Source of the DNA: Rheum nobile
Taxonomy: Eukaryota > Streptophyta > Magnoliopsida > Caryophyllales > Polygonaceae
Direction: 5' to 3'
NCBI GenBank assembly: GCA_027886185.1
Contig: WOAB01000606.1
Location: forward strand, 124,001 to 188,000
Length of the DNA: 64,000 bases
Part shown: positions 30,945-41,735 of the stretch, in pieces
Position numbering within the stretch: position 1 is the stretch's first letter
Layout of the letters: each line of letters opens with the position of its first letter
The notes under the pieces: model-generated
Database searches by the model: none
Told to the model about the DNA's origin: nothing
What the model saw: the letters and a program-made list of their open reading frames with translations, nothing else
Translations under genes and position numbers: made by a program

Positions 30945-32875
30945 ATGGTTTCTAGTAGCTCTGTCGAATCGTCTGCCACCCGCTCGAGCAAAGATGACGA
31001 TTCCCCCCTTTTCTTGTTGAAGGAGGCTGACGCCATGACGGGGACGCTGACGGAAGCGGATCTGGAGCAAATTCTCCAAGTCGGCGGGTTTCCACCAGAG
31101 ACAGTCGTGAGGCTTCTTTATCCAGACGAAAGGGCAGACACCAGATACGAGGGGTGGGTCTGTTTTTATGCTTATCCGTTTCAGATTGGGCACAAGTTTC
31201 CGTTCACTCCCCTCGTACGTGACTTCTTTGCGACTTTGGCGCTTGCGCTGTGTCAAGTCATGTCGCAGGCGTGGTAGGTTCTTAGGGTTTTGGATCTCTT
31301 GAACTCAAAGTCGGGGGCTGGCTTTGACTTCGACGCCTTGTGATACAACTATGCCTTGGGGTCGAAGAGCTCTTCCCGTCTTCAGTTGCGTAGGCGTCAG
31401 GGTCGGAAGCCGCTGGTGTTGAATCTGGATGTGAACGACTGTGGATGGGGGTCGAAATTCTTCTTCATCGAGTGGTCGTCTTTGGAAAATGGGGGTGATT
31501 GCTCGTTTTTGCTGACAGAGTGGCGGTTCGAAAGTATGCACCTTTCTCTTGTTTTTGCTTTGTCAGACATGTTTTAACTTCTTGCTTACCTCTCTTTCTG
31601 TGTAGTCCCTGAGCCTGAGGATCTGGAAGTCAATGCTAAATCGGAGGGTCTAACCAACATTTTGCTTGAGATTCCGTTGTCGGAGCGCAAATTCGTGAAC
31701 GTCAACTTGCTGTCTGCTGGTCCAACGACTCAAGACGTCATGTCGGCCCCTTCATCTTCTCATGTCAAGTGTAAGTCTTCTGTTTGGGTTGCATATGCTT
31801 CTGTTATGTGTCGTATTCGTAATCTATGTTTTGTCTGGTGTGATAGCATCTCGTGTTGGCCGGTCGAGTGCTTGTCTGAAGGGTGTGTCCATGAAAGCTT
31901 TGATTGAACAAAAGTTGGCAGCGGCCAGAGCTTTGTCGGGTAAATCGACGCCTGTCGAGTCTTTTCCCCCAGCAAAGGTTGGTGATAAAAGAAAGGCGGT
32001 CGTTTCTCCTGATGCTGAGAAGATCATTCCGGACGTTCCGAAAAAAGAAATCGGATATCCCTTCCGGCATCGAGAGGATTGACCTAGTCGGTCGGTCTAT
32101 TGCTGAATTGTTCCAAGCCCAGGACCCAGCCTTGAAATCCAAGGTCGACGGGGTCTCACCTCTGGACTGTATTGGCAAGGCTGGTTGTTCTTCTTGGAAG
32201 GTAAGCTTTCTGTCAAATCTTGCAGATTTGATTTTTCTGCCGGATGGTGTTTCACATATCTTTTCTTTGCTTTATGTCTTATAGACCTTCCAGTTTCTCT
32301 TGGGCGCCTACTCTAGCGTGAAGGAGATGGTCTCCAAAGCTGAGGAAAGGGCTACCAAATCAGAATCCGACTTGGCGGCATTGAATACTAAGGTGAATGG
32401 AGCTAAAAGTCGACTGACGGACGCCGAACGTCGCTTCGCGGGAGAGCTGAAGACTTGTCGAGACGAGCTAGAGTGCTGTCGGAAAGAGCTCAGTGAGAGT
32501 CGAGTCAACGTCGAAGAGAAAATCAAGCAAGCTAGGATCGACATTGGTCGAATTGCGTGTGATGTTGGCGCCTTCTATGCATTAAAGTTGCACGTCGAAA
32601 TGGTCGAGGAGTTTGAAGAGGGCAAGCATGAGGCCTGGGACTTGAAGATGGAGAAAGGAAATATGGATACCTTGTTTCCTAAGGGGAATCCGGGGGTTGA
32701 GTTGTTTCGACTTGCTGGTATTGAAGAGGAGTCTCCTGATGAGAGCGTCGGTGAAGATGAAGTCCGCTATGGTGAGGCCACTCTTATCGTACCGTCCGAG
32801 CCCCAGCCTTTGTCCGACACGGCTCCTACCGAAGGTAATGATGTGACTCCTAGTTCTTCATCCTCCTTTTTATGA
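30945..32875 (+). pseudogene. Tat antisense ORF with introns (putative gypsy-type transposon domain, PF04195-like)
   Basis: Runs opposite to the host element, between its 3' LTR and pol. Inferred exons are 30,945-31,533, 31,606-31,770, 31,847-32,200 and 32,285-32,875. They are joined by introns with GT...AG borders and pyrimidine-rich 3' ends; phases agree at the first two joins. The first exon resembles the Transposase_28/PF04195 domain: a FPPETVVRLLYPDERA segment, then GWVCFYAYPFQIGHKFPFTPLVRDFF. The last exon is a long Lys/Glu/Arg-rich coiled coil followed by an acidic tail. A stop at 31,275 (TAG), another at about 31,341 (TGA) and a frameshift in the A-run near 32,041 break it. An extra upstream intron (ATG|GTAAG at about 30,882 to 30,932) is possible. 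Its function in Tat elements is not known. Confidence 0.75.
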
Positions 32876-32909
32876 ACTTTTTATGAATGACTTGTGGTCC
32901 CACCTGTGC

Positions 32910-32914
32910 GTGGG
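32910..32914. repeat. Athila-derivative target-site duplication, left copy
   Basis: GTGGG, repeated exactly at 35,913-35,917. The target is one arm of the first hairpin described above. Confidence 0.93.
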
Positions 32915-33316
32915 TGATGAGGCTAAAGTCGTTATGCCTATTCAAAATAAACCTCAAAACCCTAACTAAGTATAGTAGGCAAGCAAGGGTCGAATCGCAC
33001 AGGAAGGTAGCAATCTTTCTAAGTGCAAAAGTTGTATGTCAACAGTAACAAAGGGGGGTTATGGTTTGTAATCAATGTAACAAAGTAAATAAAAGCAAAG
33101 GATGTAATCAATTGGTAAGAAGTAACTTAGCCAGACAAATATCCACCATTCATTTGATTGGTTGATCCTAGATTATCTCAATTTCTTCCTATGTATATTC
33201 CTGTCCCTATTCTGAAATAGTTATCAGTACAACTAGTTCTAGTAACCGTAACTATCAAATGCATAAGAAACTATCAAGATTTAATCCAATAGGAGCAGTA
33301 AGCATAGGAATTAACC
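32915..33316 (-). repeat. Athila-derivative 3' LTR, inner part deleted
   Basis: Matches 34,645-35,046 with a few substitutions and stops at about 33,316 (AACCAGG), where it changes to gag-proximal sequence. Confidence 0.88.
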
Positions 33317-33394
33317 AGGGTTACCAGGACTAGTTGGACACATAGATGAACTTGAGCTTTGGCCTTGAGGTCTAGGGTCATATTGTGCTCTAAA

Positions 33395-34558
33395 TTATTG
33401 TTGTTGACCTCCAGGCTGCTGAAACTGTTGTGGGCGCGGTAGGAACTGTGGCGGCCTTTGATGAAACTCTTGATCATCTCGGCCTTGAGGAGGATTCTGT
33501 TGGTTCCCGTATCTCAAATTAGGGTGATCTCTCCACCCTAGGTTATAAGTGTTGGAGTACGGGTCATATCTTGGTCTAGGAGGACCGAAACCTCCTATAG
33601 CATTTACTTCAGCAGTGGGATCCTGCAGTGTGGGACATGCATCAGTAGGGTACATCGTGTCATAGCATACCCCATACGACTTGACTTGCTGTTGGCCACC
33701 CTTCGTCATAAATCTCCTCATCATCTCAGCCATCTCAGAAATTAGTGAAGATGATGGCTGAGAGTCTGCAGCCCTGACTGTGTGAGCGCTTGCTCTCTTG
33801 CTGAACTGTCTTGAGCCCTCAGATAGCTCAAAGAATATCTCAAAAGCTGCAGCTGGCGTCTTTTTCAGAATATTTCCTCCACAGGTTGCATTCACCATCC
33901 GACATTCATCGTCAAGAAGCCCACCATACAAATAAAGTATGAGGTCTTGGTCTGAATACCCATGGTAGGGGCAGCTTGAAATCAACCTCTTGAACCTCTC
34001 GTAGTACTCATACAACATCTCAGTAGCCTGTTGTTCGATGTTGCTGATGTTCCTCTTTAGGCTATTGAGCTTGGTCGCAGAGAAGTACTTCTCCAGGAAG
34101 GCTTTCTTCATTTTAGCCCATGTATCTATGCTTCCTGGGGCCAAATAGTAGAACCAATCATTGGACACATCCTTTAGGGAGAAAGGAAAGGCCCTCAGCT
34201 TGATCTGGTCCTCAATAACGCCTCGTGGCTTCATGCTGGTGCAGACAACGTGGAATTCAGACAGATGCTTATTAGGGTATTCTCCACTTATCCCATGGAA
34301 GTGGGGTAGTAAATGGATCAACCCAGATTTTAGATCGAAATTCACGCCATCCGCCAATTCTGGAAAGTGCACAGCAAACGGTTGCTGCTGTAGATTCGGT
34401 GCAGTCAATTGCCTCAGAGTCGGTGCTTCTTCAACCATCTCAAAGCACGAGTTATCAAAGCACAATGATCTGTTTATCTTGCGGTTCGTAGAAAGTGTCC
34501 TCTCGATTTCTGTATCACAAGATAATAGTGGAGAGTCAGTAGCACGGGTGTGAACCAT
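33395..34558 (-). CDS. gag: Athila-type Gag (capsid region), 3' truncated
   Basis: Starts at the ATG at 34,558 (MVHTRATD), about 66 bp inside the primer-binding site; the longer reading frame to 34,732 runs back through the primer-binding site into the LTR and is not the gene. About 387 residues, open throughout. It contains the Athila capsid domain (SIDTWAKMKKAFLEKYF, YEYYERFKRLISSCPYHG, LYGGL, and the GGNILKKTP segment) and a Pro/Gln-rich tail with RYDPYSNTYNLGWRDHPN. The stop at 33,395 is followed by further plausible reading frame, so the end may be a nonsense change. It represents the ancestral state of the internally deleted gag at 24,813-26,156. Confidence 0.88.
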   Translation of the reverse strand: MVHTRATDSPLLSCDTEIERTLSTNRKINRSLCFDNSCFEMVEEAPTLRQLTAPNLQQQPFAVHFPELADGVNFDLKSGLIHLLPHFHGISGEYPNKHLSEFHVVCTSMKPRGVIEDQIKLRAFPFSLKDVSNDWFYYLAPGSIDTWAKMKKAFLEKYFSATKLNSLKRNISNIEQQATEMLYEYYERFKRLISSCPYHGYSDQDLILYLYGGLLDDECRMVNATCGGNILKKTPAAAFEIFFELSEGSRQFSKRASAHTVRAADSQPSSSLISEMAEMMRRFMTKGGQQQVKSYGVCYDTMYPTDACPTLQDPTAEVNAIGGFGPPRPRYDPYSNTYNLGWRDHPNLRYGNQQNPPQGRDDQEFHQRPPQFLPRPQQFQQPGGQQQ

Positions 34559-34623
34559 AAGATATATAGGTCCATACAAAAGTTGGCACACAAACGAACA
34601 CAAAGAAAAATTAAAACTTGCCT

Positions 34624-34640
34624 CCCCGGCAACGGCGCTA
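34624..34640 (-). promoter_or_regulatory. Athila-derivative primer-binding site (tRNA-Asp type)
   Basis: On the minus strand TAGCGCCGTTGCCGGGG, one base different (A for G at position 2) from the tRNA-Asp site at 24,737-24,753. Confidence 0.88.
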
Positions 34641-34644
34641 AATT

Positions 34645-35912
34645 TGACGAGGCTAAAGTCGTTATGCCTAATCAAAATAAACCTAAAAAACCTAACTAAG
34701 TATAGTAGGCAAGCAAGGGTCGAATCCCACATGAAGGTAGCAATCTTTCTAAGTGAAACAGTTGTATGTCAACAGTAACAAAGGGGGTTTTGGTTTGTAA
34801 TCAATGTAACAAAGTAAATAAAAGCAAAGGATGTAATCAATTGGTAAGAAGTAACTTAGTCAGACAAATATCCACCATTCATTTGATTGGTTGATCCTAG
34901 ATTATCTCAATTCCTTCCTATGTATATTCCTGTCCCTATTCTGAAATAGTTATCAGTCCAACTAGTCTTGGTAACCCTAACTATCAAATGCACAAGAAAC
35001 TATCAAGATTTAATCCAATAGCAGCAGTAAGCATATGAATTAACCAGGATACATGCAACACTAACAACTCGTAGCATTTAACACGTAATCAATTCTCTTC
35101 ACAATAAACTAGTCCAACCAGTCCTAGAATATCATGTTTGCTACACAAGATAAGGGATTTCAACCAGAAATATCCAAACCCTAGCAATAGACAATTACTA
35201 ATATCAACTAGTTGATCAGGCCAGTCAAATCAGCAAGAATCAATGGGATTAAGCACAAAGAGAAGAGATATAATCAAGGGAAAGACAATAGAGTTATAAT
35301 CTCATAACCAAATACAAATGAAGGCTTTAATCGTCGGACTAAGCAAAAGTTGCTTAGTTCTTCATAGTCTTGGAAACGTAAAAACTCAAAGGGAAAAACT
35401 GATGTTAAAACTTGAGTTCTCAAATCTTCTTGTTTTATCAAAAGTGGCTGCTACTTAACTAAGTAGAAAAACCTAGCAAACCCTAACTAAAAAGATAAGA
35501 AATAATATCTAAAAGGAAATAACGAAATAAAAGAAAAGGAAATAAGATAAAATGATTCTTCGGACGAAATCCCGCTCCCGCGTCTGTGAACAGTATCCAC
35601 GACCGCGGACAGATTTCAGCGACCGCGGAAAAGTTTATGTGGCTTCGCTGCTTCTCGTGTTTTCCGCGTCCGCGACTGGATGATCCGCGACCGCGGATTT
35701 CTCGCTGTAGCTCTTCTCTGCTTCTGTCTTCGGTCTTCTCTTGTGGCTTTCTCCTCCATCTTCTTAAGTCTTCATTTAAACTCTTCAAAACCACCAAATC
35801 AATACTTCTTCTCCTCAACTCCATTCTCCTAACTTATTCTCTAAACACACATAAATGGTATCTAAACTCCGGTAATGACTCCTAGTTAAACCCTACAAAG
35901 TAGCGCTGATCA
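34645..35912 (-). repeat. Athila-derivative 5' LTR
   Basis: 1,268 bp, TG...CA termini. A GC-rich cluster with several CGACCGCGG and CCGCGTCCGCG phrases lies at 35,573-35,700, in the same LTR position as the CCGCGG clusters of the 23,320 element. Confidence 0.9.
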
Positions 35913-35917
35913 GTGGG
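35913..35917. repeat. Athila-derivative target-site duplication, right copy
   Basis: GTGGG, identical to 32,910-32,914. Confidence 0.93.
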
Positions 35918-36035
35918 TGAAATACTTTTGGTTTGGTGACCCGTCCACCATCGTGGGTCGTATAAAATGTTTGAAGTCCTACATGTGCGTAGGCAGACAA
36001 TATATTTTGGCGACCCGTCCACCATCGCGGGTCGC

Positions 36036-36596
36036 ATGAATGTAAAAAGAATTAGACTCTCTCTACTTTTATTAGTAAAAAAGGGGCCAAAGCTTTTGGC
36101 GTACTATGTTTTACAAAAGATTGACTCTGTTCTACGTCTAGTTGCTTGTTGGACCCTTTTTGAGAAGGATGGTCGTGATGTCTTGACTTGTTTTGGATTT
36201 GCCCGTGTGCTCCGTCGAGTAGGGCTTTCCGTGTCATATAAGAAAAGGGAGGCCTGCAAATGTGTATTTTTTTTTATTTAGTCAGGACTTATATTATGCC
36301 GAGGAGAGGAGCAATATGTCTTATTGCGTAAATGTAATAAGGTGTTGACCTTATGTATTGTATAAGGCAGACGGTGTGTCGGCGTGCCTCTGGTATTCAT
36401 CTCCTCGTTTTTCGATCGATCGTGTAAATGTAGTGTGAGCGCTTTTTTGTGTGTGACTGGATCCAGCTTGTCTTTGTGTTTTCCTGTACTCATGGTCACA
36501 AGAACATGTCTTTGCTATACGTAAGCGTTAGGTTCATGAAATAGAGTCAAATAATATGTAAAAAATGATGGGGTTCTTGTGCCTTACCAGACGAGG
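36036..36596 (-). other. Tat 3' spacer after pol
   Basis: Non-coding stretch between the hairpin pair and the end of integrase. Short ORFs on both strands lack recognisable similarity. Confidence 0.6.
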
Positions 36597-37426
36597 TTAG
36601 AAGTGATATAGCTTTAGATGTATAGTGTTCCATCTCCTCGGGATCGCTTGTCCGTCTTTGTCTTCTACTCGATATGCTCCTTGTCCAACTACTTCTTTGA
36701 TGAGGTAAGGACCTTCCCACTGGGGTGCGAGTTTGCCGTCGGCTGGATCTCTGGTGTTCTGGAATGTCTTCCTGAGGACCCAATTTCCAACTTTGAAGAA
36801 CTTGGCCCAGACGTTCTTGTTGTAACTTCTTGCGACTTGCTGCTGAAACCTGACCATACTAATTCTGGCTCTTTCCCTAGTTTCGTCGATCGTGTCTAAG
36901 TTGTGTGCCAGTTCGACATCGTTTTGTTCATGCGTCTGGAGTCCAGAGCGAGCTGTCGGGACTAGTAGTTCGGCGGGGATGACCGCTTCGCTTCCATAGA
37001 CGAGTGAAAATGGCTATTGTCCAGTTGCATTCTTCGAAGTGGTCCTGTCAGACCAGAGGATGAGGGGGAGTTCGTCTGCACATTTTCCCTTAGCCTTTGT
37101 GAGGCATTTCTTGAGGTTGTTGATGATGATTTTGTTGCTAGATTAGGCTTGTTTGTTAGATTTGCGGATATCGAGGTGTGGACGTGACCAGCTTGATGTT
37201 CCATTGGTCGCAAAAGGCTCGAGTCTTATGACTGATGAATTGGGAGCCATTGTCGCACACAATTTCTGATGGGACGCCAAATCTTTAGCCTTTTTGCTTC
37301 CGTTTTGTCATCGGGCAGGATGTCGTCTTTTAGCCATCTGACGTAAGGTAGTGTCCAGTCGTCGTGATTGCTAACAACGTCTTCTTTTGGTCGGTCGCCT
37401 ATCTCCATTGCGACAAGCTCTTCCAA
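36597..37426 (-). pseudogene. pol: Tat integrase, internally deleted
   Basis: On the minus strand, the beginning shows the linker after RNase H (about 37,426-37,290). It then jumps directly to the catalytic-core segment with VCDNGSQFISHKTRAFC (about 37,266-37,216), so the HHCC zinc finger and first core Asp are lost. Core remnants with multiple stops follow, then the C-terminal domain (VGNWVLRK, WEGPYLIKEVVGQGAYRVED, about 36,780-36,640), ending at 36,597. It cannot be active. Confidence 0.85.
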
Positions 37427-37450
37427 CGGTGTGCTCTGTTCCTTGGGTGT

Positions 37451-39735
37451 TTATGGGACAATTGGTGTCGTGATGTGTGCCAATGGAATGTTGGAGAATT
37501 CCCTTGGATCTAGGGCGGATCCTAGGTTAGCTAGTGCGTCAGCCTGAGCTTTGAGATCTCTGGGGACTTGTCTGATGTCAAACTTCTGGAACTGGTTGAT
37601 TAGTTTCTTGACTACGTCCAAATAGGCTATCATTCTATCGTCTTTGGCAGTGTATGACCCTTGAATTTGATTTACGACTAGGAGGGAATCGCAAATGACT
37701 TCGATTTCTTGGACTCCTAGGTCGCGCGCCAGGATGAGTCCAAATACGAGTTCTTCATATTCAGCTTCATTGTTAGTCGCGTCCCATTCGCATCTTACGG
37801 CTTTGGCTATCTTGTCCCCTTGTGGTGATTTCAGCACGACTCCCAGTCCTGATCCTCTAGCATTCGATGCTCCGTCTGTGTGGAGCTCTCATTTACTTGT
37901 TTCCTCTATCGCGAGTAATTGTGTTGCTTCCTTGATGGCTTCCTGTTCTAGGGTCGGGCTAAAATCTGCCACAAAGTCAGCCAATGCCTAGGACTTGATC
38001 GACGTCCTAGGCTCATACTCAATCTCGTAACCACTGAGGTGTATGGCCCACTTGGCCATTCGTCCTGTGAATTCTGGTTTCCTCATGATTGCTCTCATGC
38101 GATGATTAGTGCGAACAATTATAGTATGTGATTCGAAATAGGGTTTAAGTTTTTTCGACGCTGTTACTAATGCTAGGACGAGTTTTTCCAATGACGAGTA
38201 CCTTGTTTCTGCCAGGAGTAATGTTCGACTGACGTAATAGATTGGTGACTGTTTGTCGTCTTCTTCCTTGGCCATCAATGCGCTCACTGCAGACTCCGAC
38301 ACCGCCAGTTACAATAGTAACGGCTCGTCGTCTTTAGGTTTTGCTAGTAGTAGGGGGCTGGCCATGTATTTCTTTAGATCTTGAAATACCGCCTCGTGTT
38401 CTTCTGTCCATTGGAAGGACTTGTTTTTCCTGAGAGCGTCGTGGAAAGGTTTGCATTTGTTCGACGACTTCGAAATGAACCTATTTAAAGCTGTTATCCG
38501 ACCTGTCAGCTTCTGTACGTCCTTGATGCACCGAGGAGACCGAAGGTTGATGATGGCCTTGACCTGTTCTGGGCTAGCCTCTATTCCTCTTTGGGTTACC
38601 ATGTACCCTAAGAATTTTCCTGACGACACTCCAAAAGAGCATTCATAGGATTTAGTTTCATGTTATATCTTTTCAATACCTCAAAACCGTCACGGAGGTG
38701 ATCGATGTGGTCTTCTTTCTTTTTTGACTTGATCAGCATGTCATCTATATAGACTTCTATTGTGTCCCCAATCTGATCTTTGAACATCTTGTTGACTAGT
38801 CGTTGATATGTAGCCCTGCATTTTTCAGTCCGAAGGGCATCACTTTGTAACAATAAATACCTTGATTTGTGACGAATGCCATTTTCTCTTGGTCTTCTAG
38901 ATCCATGAGAATTTGATTATAACTACTAAACGCATCCATGAAAGACAACATTTTGTGTCCTGCTGTCGCGTCGACCATGGCGTCGATGTGAGGAAGTGGG
39001 AAGGAGTCCTTGGGACATGCTTTGTTGAGGTCAGTGAAGTCGATGCAGACTCTCCACTTGACGTTATTCTTCTATACTACAACCACATTGGCTATCCAAT
39101 CGGGGTAGTCGACTTCTCTTATTTTTCCTGTTTCTAGCAAGCTCCTGACTTCGTCATCGACGATCTTGTTCCGCTCGGGGGCAAATTTCCTGTGCTTTTG
39201 CTTCACAGGAAGGTGAGATGGATCTACATTTAATTTATGAGTAACAACGTTCGGAGATATTCCAACCATGTCTTCATGCGACCATGCAAAACAGTCGGCA
39301 TTAGACCGGAGGAAATCCAATATTTGTTGTCTGGTCGAGTCATCCAGATCTGACCCGACCCTTACCGTTTGGTTTGGCTTTGAAGGATCTAGTGCAATCT
39401 CATCGAGTTTTTCCATCTCTGGTTCGATGTATCGACTAGGTCCTTCGCCAGACGGTGATTGCTACGCGATTTTAGGTTCGACCGCGCTCTTCATGGAGGC
39501 GACGTATCACTCTCTGGCCATCCTTTGGTCGCCCTTGATCTCTTGAACTCCCCACTTGGTAGGGAACTTGATGGTCTGATGGTACGTTGAGGGTACCGCC
39601 TTCATTGCGTGTATCCAGGGCCTGCCAAGAATGCAGTTGTAGGGAGATGGACAATCTAGGATTAGGAATTTTACCTGCTGGTTTACTCCTCCGGTGTATG
39701 TCATAAGGACGATTTCGCCGATAGCGTGCTTGACT
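37451..39735 (-). pseudogene. pol: Tat protease end, reverse transcriptase and dual RNase H, inactivated
   Basis: In order: protease C-terminal part (YNCILGRPWIHAMKAVPST, about 39,645-39,590), RT with FCWSH-type start, WRVCIDFTDLNKACPKD (about 39,060), MPFGLKNA, YIDDMLIKS (about 38,752-38,725), the first RNase H (about 38,330-37,990), and a second RNase H (HTDGASNARGSGLGVVL... EAEYEELVFGL... DSLLVVNQIQGSY, about 37,880-37,560). The second RNase H is the mark of the Tat group. At least six stops or frame changes are spread over it (for example near 39,515, 39,072, 38,820, 38,640, 38,305 and 37,988). Confidence 0.9.
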
Positions 39736-41679
39736 TCACCGCTGAACCCGACTAAGGGAGTTCAAGAGATCAAGGGCGTCTAAGGTCAAGAGGTTGGTCG
39801 AACTTCCTGTGTCGATTAATACTCTACGAATCAAGCAGTTTCCAATAGATAAAGAGATTACGAGACCGTCATGATGATCTCCCGATTCGTCAGCGTTGGA
39901 TTCGTCAAAGGTGACCGTTGGGAGGTTAGAGACCTTGGATCGTCTGAACTCTAATACCTCTGGTTTGTTCCCTTTGCTTTCTCTCGCATGCCTTTTTGCT
40001 ACGGAGTACGTGTTTCCACATACGTCCGAGCCTCCTGAAATAGTATTGACGACCTTTGTATGGATAGGATATGGGGGTTTGTCGTGTTTTACCTGATCTC
40101 GTCGTTCCATGGTGGCTTTGGCTTGCTCCGAGATCACATCGCGCAAGAGGCCTTGCGCAAGTAACCTAGCGACCTCTTTGCGCAGCGCGATACATTCATC
40201 CGTCGAGTGACCGTGGTCGCCATGGAATTCACACCACCTATTCATGTCCTTCTTGACGTCCGGTCTGTTGCTCTTTTGAGGCCATCTTACTTCTTTTCCA
40301 TATTTGTCGAAACTTTTAACGAGTTCCGACACGAAAACATTAAAGTTGTAAGATTGAACCCTGGGAGGCAACGTTGGGCCGTCTTTCCAGTCTTGAGACC
40401 TGTCTTGAAATGAGTTTACCTGACTTTGCTCATTCCGACCACGAGGGTACGGATGGTGACGCCGTTCTCGACGATTGTCGGAAGAGGATTTGCGATCGGA
40501 GTGGTCGGGCCCATGGGACGCCTTTCGCGATTCGCGATCTTCTTCCAAGCGCACCTCGGCCATGGTTTTGGCTTGGACATCTTCAAAGCTTCTGCATGGG
40601 TACTTGGTGATCTCATTATAGAGATAGATGTCTTTGATCAAACCTTGTCTGAAGGCTTCGATGGAGGTGGTGACGTCGCAATGGGGGATCACGACCTTTT
40701 CCTTATTATACATGTTAAGATAGCTTCGGAGAGGTTCGTTATACCTTTGGGTGATTCGGTAGAGATCACTTGACTGCCTTTCGAGTCTCCGACTGCTAGC
40801 GAATTGGACTTTAAAGGAATTGACCAGATCTGCGAATGAGGTGATCGTACCTTGAGGTAAACGCATAAACCAAGTTAGTGTAGGACCCGCGAGAGTAGTG
40901 CCAAAGCTTTTGCACATGACAGCCTCGCGGCCCTCCGTTGGAACATATACAGTCATTACTTTTTGCTTATAGAGAAAGATATGATCATCTGGATCGTTGG
41001 TGCCGTTGAAAGTCGTCATGCTGGGAAGGCTGGACTTCTTAGGGATTTCGACTCTGGCGATATCTTCAATGAACGAAGACTGTTCATATTCGTCTGACGC
41101 TTCTTTCTCGATTGGCTGCGGAACTCCGGGAATCCTAGCGATGCAGTCATCGAGTGTCCTCATATGCTGACTAAGCATTTGTTGGATGAGAGTCAGGATA
41201 TCAGGGGGATTGGTAACCTGTGACCCGTCGATTCAGATCCCTGTTGACCCGATCGGAGTAGAGAAAGCAACATTGTTAGTCGAAAATGGATCGACCAAGG
41301 GAACCCGAGACGTACCAGCAATATGTCCGGGATGTCGGACGCTTGGGGGAGTCAGCTCGATGCTATCCATGTTGAGGCGTGTCTGGACGCTGCTATGGAC
41401 GGGCACCTGTCTGGATCCGGAGGCCATGGACTGTACCTGCGATCTAACAGACTCATTTTCACGAGTTAGTCATGCGATCTTGATTTTGGATTGGGTGGAC
41501 AGGGCGGCCAAAGCTTCGGTCTTCTGACGTTGCTGGGTGAGGTCATCTTGGAGGGTGGTCATTTTTTGGGCAAGATCTTGGAGTTGATCCAGAGTTGGAT
41601 TTTCAGTTGTGTTTCCTTGAGCTTGGGAGTTGTCTCCGGGGTGTGATCCCTCGATGTCGATAGGTAGATTGAAAGCCAT
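39736..41679 (-). pseudogene. gag: Tat gag and protease, inactivated
   Basis: Frame from the ATG at 41,679 (MAFNLPIDI). A coiled-coil-like N-terminus is followed by the capsid domain (YKQKVMTVYVP, FMRLPQGTITSFADLVNSF, RYNEPLRSYLNMYNKE) and a CCHC-like cluster CEFHGDHGHSTDEC (about 40,240-40,199). The aspartic protease VLIDTGSSTNLL lies near 39,815-39,780. Two stops at about 41,470 and 41,233 look like CGA to TGA changes; a frame change follows the protease at about 39,750. Confidence 0.88.
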
Positions 41680-41715
41680 GTTTGGAGGATTTTTGAGATG
41701 GTGATCGGCTAGTTG

Positions 41716-41733
41716 CCCCACGGTGGCCGCCAA
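41716..41733 (-). promoter_or_regulatory. Tat primer-binding site
   Basis: On the minus strand, TGGCGGCCACCGTGGGGC starts 3 bp inside the 5' LTR, where a primer site is expected. I do not assign the tRNA. Confidence 0.65.
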
Positions 41734-41735
41734 AT

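Larger units (their letters stand above)
32915..35912 (-). mobile_element. Athila deletion derivative inserted in Tat
   Basis: About 3.0 kb with a complete 5' LTR (34,645-35,912), a primer-binding site, a gag gene, and a 3' LTR reduced to its outer 402 bp (32,915-33,316). Everything from the end of gag to the middle of the 3' LTR, including pol, is missing, yet both outer ends and a perfect TSD are present. The internal deletion therefore followed insertion or affected the mobile copy without harming the ends. LTR termini (TGATCAGCGCTAC...TCGTCA) resemble those of the Athila-related element at 23,320. Confidence 0.9.
32899..36035 (+). repeat. Tandem pair of about 72-bp hairpin units, split by the Athila derivative
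   Basis: With 32,915-35,917 removed, two head-to-tail units are seen. Each has two hairpins. Unit 1 has CCCAC/GTGGG (32,899-32,903 with 32,910-32,914) and GACCC/GGGTC (35,938-35,942 with 35,955-35,959). Unit 2 has CCTAC/GTAGG (35,978-35,982 with 35,989-35,993) and GCGACCC/GGGTCGC (36,010-36,016 with 36,029-36,035). The C-G to T-A change in the first stem is matched on both arms. The pair lies between the 3' ends of the antisense ORF and pol. Confidence 0.8.

Noticed and set aside
34559..34732. N-terminal extension of the Athila-derivative Gag
   Set aside because: It would read back through the primer-binding site into the LTR. The conserved Athila start MVHTRATD begins at 34,558.
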